From Chloroflexota bacterium (lineage in GTDB: Bacteria > Chloroflexota > Anaerolineae > B4-G1), in the NCBI GenBank assembly GCA_003648085.1, contig QMOC01000060.1, positions 1 to 9,349 of the forward strand: a DNA stretch of 9,349 bases. Direction: 5' to 3'. The notes beneath the pieces were generated by a model that worked only from the letters and a program-made list of their open reading frames with translations, had not been told where the DNA came from and searched no databases. The stretch's first letter is position 1, and the number at the start of each line of letters is the position of its first letter. Position numbers and translations under genes: made by a program. Positions 3,857 to 9,349 of the stretch are shown in pieces.

Positions 3857-6694
3857 ATGTATAAACGGCGGTTAGCGTTTTTATTGTCAATGCTGCTCCT
3901 GCTAAGTCTGGCTGCGGCCCCCCTACCCCAAAAGAGCGTCACCTACGAACGGTACGACGTGGACATTGACATCCAGGCGGACGGCTCGTTGCACGTGGCC
4001 GAGACGTATCAAATTCGCTTCGAAGGCGAGTTCCACACCGGCTTTGCCGAGATCCCCCTCGATTACGTCACCGACGTGGTGAATGTGCAGGTGTGGGAGG
4101 GCGACCGGCCGTACCATTCGGGAGGCTATGGGCCTGGAACTTATAGTGTTGACCGCGAATCGGACGCGATCTACGTGGAGTGGGAGTACGAGCCCACCAG
4201 CGGTACCGAAGTGCGCACGTTCACCGTAAAGTATTGGGTGTTGGGTGGGTTATGGGTCTACCCCGACGGGGACAGGCTCTCTTGGACAGCGGTACCGGAC
4301 GATCGGAGCGGTATCCCTGTCGAGGCTGGCCGGGTGACGGTGCACCTGCCCCGGCCTGTATCCTCCGCCGACCTGTGGTTCCAATCCTACAGGACGGAGA
4401 CTCGCGCTGAGGTCTTCGATGGACAGACGGTCGTCTTCGAGGCGCTGGCTCCCATTCCCGATGGCACGCCGTTGGAGATCGAGGTTGGCTTCCCCCACGG
4501 CCTCACCGCTGCCACGGTGCAGGATTGGCAGCGTGCCATAGACGAGGGGAGAACAGTCTACCACTGGCAGGCACTGGACGTGGATATGACCATCGCGCCC
4601 GACGGCAGGCTCACAGTGACGGAGGAGCACACGCTGGCGGTGGACGAAGGCTATCTCTATCACGGCTACCGCGAGATTCCCTGGCTCTACCTGGACCAGA
4701 TCACCGATGTCGAGGTCTGGGAGGGGGAACGGGCCTTCGAGTTCAGCACCGATCCGTGCGAGTACTGCTACGTCGTAGAGGAGGACGGGGGCCGGGATGA
4801 TTGGGTGAAGTTCGACGGCACGCAGGTCGTCATTCGCGAGGATCAGGTGGGCTCGACGCTGGTAGAGTGGGCCTTCCCGCCCCTGGAGGCCGGCGACAGT
4901 GCAACTTTCAGGCTGAGTTACACAGTGCTGGGTGCTGTGCGCGTGTTCACTGATGGACAGGAGATCGCCTGGAGCGCCGTCTTTGCGGACCGGGACGTGG
5001 ATGTGGGGACGGCAAGCGCGCGGCTGCACCTCCCCCCAGGCGTGAACACCGGGGATGTGACCGTCGAGGGGGGCACGACGACCGTGCAGCCGGATGGAAC
5101 GCTCCAGGTGACCCACGACGGCCCGGTACCGGCGGGAGAGGCGTGGTCGGTGCGTATCCGCCTACCGACCGGCGCAACGACAGCCGAGAAGCCGGATTGG
5201 CAGCGCGATCTGGAGCGGGCTTTGGATGAGGAACAGGCCCACATTGAGGCCGAGCGACGGGCGGCGGTCAGCCGCGCCCGCTGGCAATTGGCGCTGGGAA
5301 TGCTGGGCTTTTTGCTCCCTATCCTGGGGCTGGCGGGTGTGCTGGTGGCCTGGTACCTTTGGGGACGCGACCGGCCTGCACCGCTCGTGGCGGAGTACCT
5401 GACCGAGCCGCCCTCCGATTTGCCGCCAGGCATCGTCGCTTATCTGGTAGACGAGAAACCGACCGTTAAGGGTGTCCTGGCCGACCTCTTACATCTGGCG
5501 ACGCTGGGGCTCATCAGTGTGGACCTGCGAAAGCAGGACTTCACCATCACACTGAACTGGGGAAAGAAGATCGGCAAGGAGGAAGTCGTACGAGTGGCCG
5601 GTGGTGAGGTGACGCTGGGAGAGCACGAGCGCACGCTGTTCAACAGACTGGTGGAGATACTTGTTGGTAAAGGCCGGGTAACCTCTTTCTCTAGAATCCG
5701 GAGGGACTTTACCCTCATCTTGCCCACCGTCTACGAGCAGATGGGGGAGGCAGCAACGCAGTATTTCTCGATGTTGCCAGGGAAGGCAAGACGGCGTTGG
5801 AACTGGGCCGGACAGCGGGTGATCATTGCCGCTGGCGTGCTGGCGGCGGTTATGGTATGCCTGAGTTCCTCGCTGGGGTGGGTGGTCTACGCTCCCCCGG
5901 CCGGGCTGGCTGTGGTCGGGCTGATGCTGATGGGGATCAGCCGCTGGATGCCGCAGCGCACGACGCTGGGGGTTGAGGAGGCAGAGCGCTGGCGAGCCTT
6001 CCGGCGCTATTTGAAGAATCTTAAGCGCTACGGCGACCTGGAGGCAGCACAGGCGGTGCTTGACCGGTATTTCCCCTACGCGGTGGCGCTGGATGTGGAG
6101 AAGGTGGTGCTCCGGCAGGCGGAGGAGATGGGAGCGCGAGTACCGGTGTGGATGGTGCCGGTAGCGGTAGAGGTGGGCGCGGCGACGGCGGCTGAGGCTG
6201 AGCGGAGGCGAAGGCGGAAGGTTCGCCTGTCCAACATCGTGGGAACTGTCAAGGGGCTGGGCACGGCGAAAGCCGAACCCCCGCGAGCGGCGAAGGTGCG
6301 CCCTGCGCTGGCCGAGCATCCCGTCGAGGCTGACCTCTCCCTCGACGGGCTGGCGAACAGCCTGGGGCGCTCCCTCGATCGGGCCAGCCGTTCGCTAGGC
6401 TCACTTCTCGACGCTGCCGTGGGCGAGGTAGAGCCATCGCCCTTCCAGGTAGTAGTAGGGGGCGCGGGCGAGGCGACGAAGATAACGTGGGATGTGGGCA
6501 CGAGCATGATGAAGATTCTGGGTGATATCCTGGAGACATCCTCGTCGGGCGGGGGTGGCGGAGGGTACAGCGGCAGTCGTAGAAGCCGTTCCTTCCGTTC
6601 CAGCAGTTGGAGCAGCAGCAGCAGAAGCAGTTGGAGCCCCAGTCGAAGCAGTAGCCGACGCAGCGGCGGAGGGGGGCGGCGAGGGTTCAGATAG
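3857..6694 (+). CDS. DUF2207-type membrane protein with duplicated extracytoplasmic domain and Arg/Ser-rich tail
   Basis: The 945-residue protein begins with a signal peptide (KRR, then a Leu-rich core, likely cleaved near 21-25). Two homologous beta-rich domains follow, about 28-225 and 234-452. Both carry GFAEIP/GYREIP, a TDVxVWEG block, YxVLG, then LSWTAV/IAWSAV and a closing DWQR. Membrane helices lie at about 476-502, 652-672 and 674-697. The cytoplasmic parts are residues 503-650 and 698-945. The tail (895-945) is Gly-rich then Arg/Ser-rich, where family members usually end in a Gly/Ser run. DUF2207 proteins normally have one N-terminal domain and about 550-650 residues, so this one is enlarged mainly by the duplication. 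GGAGAGG (3843-3849) lies 7 bases before the ATG; an ATG at 3850 is in another frame and stops after four codons. The family's biochemical role is unknown. The kinase gene begins 22 bp downstream, so co-expression is likely. Confidence 0.85.
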   Translation: MYKRRLAFLLSMLLLLSLAAAPLPQKSVTYERYDVDIDIQADGSLHVAETYQIRFEGEFHTGFAEIPLDYVTDVVNVQVWEGDRPYHSGGYGPGTYSVDRESDAIYVEWEYEPTSGTEVRTFTVKYWVLGGLWVYPDGDRLSWTAVPDDRSGIPVEAGRVTVHLPRPVSSADLWFQSYRTETRAEVFDGQTVVFEALAPIPDGTPLEIEVGFPHGLTAATVQDWQRAIDEGRTVYHWQALDVDMTIAPDGRLTVTEEHTLAVDEGYLYHGYREIPWLYLDQITDVEVWEGERAFEFSTDPCEYCYVVEEDGGRDDWVKFDGTQVVIREDQVGSTLVEWAFPPLEAGDSATFRLSYTVLGAVRVFTDGQEIAWSAVFADRDVDVGTASARLHLPPGVNTGDVTVEGGTTTVQPDGTLQVTHDGPVPAGEAWSVRIRLPTGATTAEKPDWQRDLERALDEEQAHIEAERRAAVSRARWQLALGMLGFLLPILGLAGVLVAWYLWGRDRPAPLVAEYLTEPPSDLPPGIVAYLVDEKPTVKGVLADLLHLATLGLISVDLRKQDFTITLNWGKKIGKEEVVRVAGGEVTLGEHERTLFNRLVEILVGKGRVTSFSRIRRDFTLILPTVYEQMGEAATQYFSMLPGKARRRWNWAGQRVIIAAGVLAAVMVCLSSSLGWVVYAPPAGLAVVGLMLMGISRWMPQRTTLGVEEAERWRAFRRYLKNLKRYGDLEAAQAVLDRYFPYAVALDVEKVVLRQAEEMGARVPVWMVPVAVEVGAATAAEAERRRRRKVRLSNIVGTVKGLGTAKAEPPRAAKVRPALAEHPVEADLSLDGLANSLGRSLDRASRSLGSLLDAAVGEVEPSPFQVVVGGAGEATKITWDVGTSMMKILGDILETSSSGGGGGGYSGSRRSRSFRSSSWSSSSRSSWSPSRSSSRRSGGGGRRGFR

Positions 6695-6716
6695 AGGGTG
6701 TCTCGGAGGCGGATAC

Positions 6717-9116
6717 ATGCTCCTCATCAACTTGCTTAGTGTCAGCCCTGGCACCTTTGTATACCACACATTAATTCTTCTGGCGTTGGAAGCGATGGTC
6801 GGTATTGCGCTCATCGAATGGCGCCATACCCGCAATCCCGATTATCGCCGTATTCTATGGGCCTTCGCAGGGCTGCTGGCGCTGCGTATCCCGTTACTGC
6901 TCGGCGAGCCACTTGGTCCGGCCATCGTTGCCCCACTTATCAGCGGCATGGAAGTCGCCAGCCTCGTGCTTCTGGGGTGGGCTTTCCTAACCCCCGTCCT
7001 TGGCCGTCGCGCCGGAAGGCTTCATCTGCTCTGTGGCCTCGGTATAACGCTCTTGTGCATTGCCACTTTCCTGCCGGGATGGTACCGTGCTCTGGCACAG
7101 ACCCCCAATCTCCTGTACGTCACCTTCTGGCAACAATCCCTCTGGTATACGGTGAGCATATTCCTGGCCCTGACACCGGCTCTGATTCTACTGTATCACC
7201 GAGGGCGGAAGGCTCATTTGCTGCCAATATTGGGCTTTGCCATTCTTAGCCTTGGTTTTGCCGCATTGGGCGTGGCTTCATTGCTCTTGACGACCGGTCA
7301 GTATGGTGCAGAGTTCTCAACTACCCTGATTGGACTGGGGCGGTTGATTAACCTGGCAGGCTATCCCCTTTTCGCCATCGCTGTTTATCGCAGCGCCATG
7401 CAGGATATGTGGGCCTATCGCCAGGAGTTACAGGCTGTAAGTGAGGAAACGCTGCGCCAGACGCGAGAATTGCTCTTCCTAGTTGAGGCCAGCCGGACTA
7501 TTGGCGAATCTCTCGACCTGAACGTTATTCTTCCCCGCGTGGTTGAGAGCATTGCTATGGCTATGGACGCGGACCGCTGTGCTGTTTTCTTACTCAACTC
7601 CGACGAGCCCGGGACCATCCGTCTGGCCGCTCAGTACACTCTTCTTCAACGTGCAGGACGGCCGGCCGCGCAACCAGTTCTTCCTCTTGCTGAACAACCT
7701 ATGCTGGGCTATGCGTTGCAGCGGTGCAAGCAATTGAGGATCAACGATGAGACCGACAATCCGCATTTACGGGCTTTGTACGATTTGCTTGGCAGTCAGG
7801 AAGCCGGCCCCACCATCGTGCAGCCCCTCCTCCGCCAATACCGTATATTGGGTGCCCTGGTCGTGGGAAACGATCGCAGTCAGCGTGCCTTTGGACCGAA
7901 CGAAGGCCGACTATGCCGGAGTGTCGCCGTGCAGGTTGCTGCTGCCATTGAGAACGCTCGCCTCTACCATGATCTTAAGGCACAAACCAATTACCTGACC
8001 GAGTTACTGCACGCACAAGAGGAGGAATCTCGTAGGAGAGCGGCCATTCTGGAGAGCATCGCCGAGGGGGTGATTGTCGGTGACAAGGAAGGCCACATCA
8101 TCATCGTCAACGCTGCTGCTGAGCGCATCCTGGGCGCCTCTCGCCAGCGCATCCTAGGGCGTTCGCTCAAAGGCCTGATGGACCGTGTGACGTTAGAGCC
8201 GGAGACCGATTGGAAACAGATCGCCGGGTTTGATACCCCGCTCCAGACGATGCTTGAACTGGAGGGTAAAATTGTGCACGTCAACGCGGCCCCTGTCCTC
8301 ACGCCGGCCGGCGACCACCTGGGCATCGTGGCTATTCTGCGCGACGTTACTAAGGAGACCGAGGCCGAAAGAGCGAAGAGCGAGTTCATCACCGCTGTCT
8401 CTCACGAACTCCGCACTCCTCTCACAGCCATCCGGGGATATGCTGAGGCCCTCAGCACCGGCATGGTCGGAGACGTGAGCGAGGCCCAGTCTCATTTCCT
8501 CAGAATTATCCACAACAACGCACTCCGTATGGTCAGCCTGGTCAACAACCTCATCGCTGTCTCGCAGATTGAGAAGGGATCCCTCAAACTGGAGTACGAG
8601 GAGACGGACCTACATCTACTCATCGGTGACGTCGTGCTCTCCTTCCAGGGCCAACTTGAAGCCCGCCAGTTGGAGATCAGCCTGGAACTTGACGGGAGCC
8701 TGCCCCTGATTGAAGCAGATTCAGCGCGGGTGCGGCAGATATTGGATAACCTGGTCAGCAACGCGATTAAGTTTACTTATCCAGGTGGGCGCATCACCGT
8801 TGGTGCCCGGCCAGTATGTGGGGACAGAGAGAAATCGCCGATGTACTGTGCCATTTGGGTCTCGGATACCGGCATTGGCATTCCACCTGAGGAGCAGGCT
8901 TACATCTGGGAACGCTTCTATCGTCCCACGAATCCTCTGGCCGTGGAGGCCAGTGGCTTGGGCGTGGGGCTCTCCATCGTCAAATCGCTGGTTGAAGCAC
9001 ACGGCGGGCAAGTGAGGCTGGAGAGTACCTCCGGTGTGGGGAGCACCTTCACTGTGCTGTTGCCCATAAAGCGTACCCAACCGGCCGGCGATCAACCGTC
9101 AGCGGCTGGCAGTTAG
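6717..9116 (+). CDS. Sensor histidine kinase: 7TM, GAF, PAS, HisKA and HATPase domains
   Basis: The 799-residue membrane kinase has seven hydrophobic helices (about 16-34, 46-62, 69-94, 103-120, 141-160, 167-192 and 202-224), matching the 7TM sensor region of histidine kinases. A GAF domain (about 250-415), a short charged helix (416-440) and a PAS domain (about 441-545) follow. The dimerisation/phosphoacceptor domain has the H-box VSHELRTPLT with His563. The ATPase domain has the N-box LDNLVSNAIKFT (676-687), G1 DTGIGIP (717-723), WERFYRP (731-737) and G2 GLGVGLSIV (747-755). All catalytic motifs are intact. ATG 6717 was chosen because GGAGG (6705-6709) sits 7 bases upstream and the 7TM region starts right after it; the frame stays open upstream to 6522, but only across the low-complexity tail of the DUF2207 gene. 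No response regulator is present, so the kinase is an orphan within the window. The adjacent DUF2207 protein is a possible partner; the ligand is unknown. Confidence 0.93.
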   Translation: MLLINLLSVSPGTFVYHTLILLALEAMVGIALIEWRHTRNPDYRRILWAFAGLLALRIPLLLGEPLGPAIVAPLISGMEVASLVLLGWAFLTPVLGRRAGRLHLLCGLGITLLCIATFLPGWYRALAQTPNLLYVTFWQQSLWYTVSIFLALTPALILLYHRGRKAHLLPILGFAILSLGFAALGVASLLLTTGQYGAEFSTTLIGLGRLINLAGYPLFAIAVYRSAMQDMWAYRQELQAVSEETLRQTRELLFLVEASRTIGESLDLNVILPRVVESIAMAMDADRCAVFLLNSDEPGTIRLAAQYTLLQRAGRPAAQPVLPLAEQPMLGYALQRCKQLRINDETDNPHLRALYDLLGSQEAGPTIVQPLLRQYRILGALVVGNDRSQRAFGPNEGRLCRSVAVQVAAAIENARLYHDLKAQTNYLTELLHAQEEESRRRAAILESIAEGVIVGDKEGHIIIVNAAAERILGASRQRILGRSLKGLMDRVTLEPETDWKQIAGFDTPLQTMLELEGKIVHVNAAPVLTPAGDHLGIVAILRDVTKETEAERAKSEFITAVSHELRTPLTAIRGYAEALSTGMVGDVSEAQSHFLRIIHNNALRMVSLVNNLIAVSQIEKGSLKLEYEETDLHLLIGDVVLSFQGQLEARQLEISLELDGSLPLIEADSARVRQILDNLVSNAIKFTYPGGRITVGARPVCGDREKSPMYCAIWVSDTGIGIPPEEQAYIWERFYRPTNPLAVEASGLGVGLSIVKSLVEAHGGQVRLESTSGVGSTFTVLLPIKRTQPAGDQPSAAGS

Positions 9117-9125
9117 ATCAGTCTT

Positions 9126-9201
9126 GGGTTGTAGTGGCGACTTCAGTCGCTCTGACCTTGCCTTGAACGACTGAAGTCGTTACTACGAGCAAAATCGCCA
9201 G
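9126..9201 (-). repeat. 76-bp REP-like dispersed repeat, copy 2 (inverted relative to copy 1)
   Basis: This is the reverse complement of the element at 2315-2390, differing at 6 of 76 positions (one near its left end, five in the central spacer at 9156-9164). It starts 9 bp after the kinase stop codon and keeps both hairpins, with GCGAC-TTCA-GTCGC (9137-9150) after GTAGT and AACGAC-TGAA-GTCGTT (9166-9181) before ACTAC. Its hairpins could protect or end the kinase transcript, although no T-run follows. Conservation of both arms with drift in the centre is typical of paired REP hairpins. Confidence 0.8.
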
Positions 9202-9230
9202 TGTCCAGATACAAAGTATGTCGTTAGAAT
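9202..9230 (+). promoter_or_regulatory. Possible promoter of the small basic protein gene
   Basis: TAGAAT (9225-9230) differs from the -10 consensus at one position. A weak TGTCCA (9202-9207) lies 17 bases upstream and matches the -35 consensus at only three positions. The location directly after the repeat and about 43 bases before the start codon is sensible, but the -35 match is poor. Confidence 0.35.
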
Positions 9231-9272
9231 GCTGTGACTTATTGCGGATCTAAAAACTCGGGAGGTGTTTTA

Positions 9273-9349
9273 ATGGCTGGTGCACGTAAATGGCGCAAGA
9301 AGAAGATATCTAAACACAAGCATCGTAAGATAATGAAAAAGACACGCTG
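9273..9349 (+). CDS. Small basic ribosomal-protein-like gene (bS22/mS38, AURKAIP1/COX24-domain family), 3' end cut by window
   Basis: The first 25 codons encode MAGARKWRKKKISKHKHRKI followed by MKKTR. The consensus-like ribosome binding site GGAGGTG (9261-9267) precedes the ATG, with 6 bases between GGAGGT and the start codon. The pattern R-K-K-(K/R)-I/M-S-K-x-K-H-R-K-x-x-(K/R)-K/R-T-R is the signature of the tiny AURKAIP1/COX24-domain proteins, known as bS22 in the mycobacterial small ribosomal subunit and mS38 in mitochondria; these bacterial proteins are only about 30-40 residues long. A role on the 30S subunit near the decoding region is therefore likely. Codon choice (ATA, TCT, many AAA) is more AT-rich than in the neighbouring genes. 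The stop codon lies outside the window. The family assignment is from memory of the motif, not from a search. Confidence 0.7.
   Translation, partial: MAGARKWRKKKISKHKHRKIMKKTR

Noticed and set aside
3850..3864. Four-codon upstream ORF (ATG AGC GAT GTA TAA) overlapping the DUF2207 start
   Set aside because: The Shine-Dalgarno abuts this ATG too closely to serve it, and it is most likely chance.
4250..5116. 288-codon minus-strand frame, and similar frames at 5489-6319 and 1259-2047
   Set aside because: Each is fully opposite a well-supported + strand gene, with no ribosome binding site or family motif seen.
6522..6716. N-terminal extension of the kinase reading frame
   Set aside because: It overlaps the low-complexity DUF2207 tail and translates to Ala/Val/Gly repeats; a strong Shine-Dalgarno and the first membrane helix place the start at 6717.
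2136..9201. Genomic island integrated at tRNA-Leu
   Set aside because: No integrase, and I could not find a second copy of the tRNA 3' end near the right side of the block.

Overview
The window is GC-rich bacterial DNA with all protein genes on the + strand. The best guess for the source is a member of the Chloroflexota (Anaerolineae-like), possibly from an environmental genome. Three things point there: a pair of small membrane-anchored proteins with a Pro-Val...LRxDY motif, one of them on a Thr-Pro-rich stalk; a DUF2207-type membrane protein; and a 7TM-GAF-PAS histidine kinase. All three are gene types I associate with that phylum. No single marker proves the assignment.

Layout. Positions 1-202 hold no gene but a dense run of short palindromes. 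Next is a complete type IV ABC exporter half-transporter (203-2053). A compact tRNA-Leu(CAA) unit follows, with a near-consensus promoter (2099-2127), the tRNA (2136-2217) and a hairpin/T-run terminator (2252-2297). The tRNA T-loop appears to be one base short. A 76-bp REP-like element (2315-2390) comes next, then a short leader with two hairpins, one of which buries the Shine-Dalgarno of the following gene.

The core is a four-gene envelope block. Two overlapping paralogs (2482-2862 and 2859-3773, GTGA overlap) encode membrane-anchored proteins with an extracytoplasmic helical (TPR-like) domain; the second adds a Thr/Pro stalk and an Ig-like domain. After a separate extended -10 promoter (3796-3824) come a 945-residue DUF2207-type protein with a duplicated extracytoplasmic domain and an Arg/Ser-rich tail (3857-6694), and, 22 bp later, a 799-residue sensor kinase (6717-9116). 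The last two look like one operon. A plausible but unproven reading is that the DUF2207 protein and the kinase form an envelope-sensing pair. No response regulator is present.

A second copy of the 76-bp element, in inverted orientation, lies just after the kinase (9126-9201), so the four-gene block is bracketed by inverted repeats. The window ends inside a very small, very basic gene (from 9273) whose N-terminus looks like the bS22/mS38 (AURKAIP1/COX24-domain) family of small ribosomal proteins.
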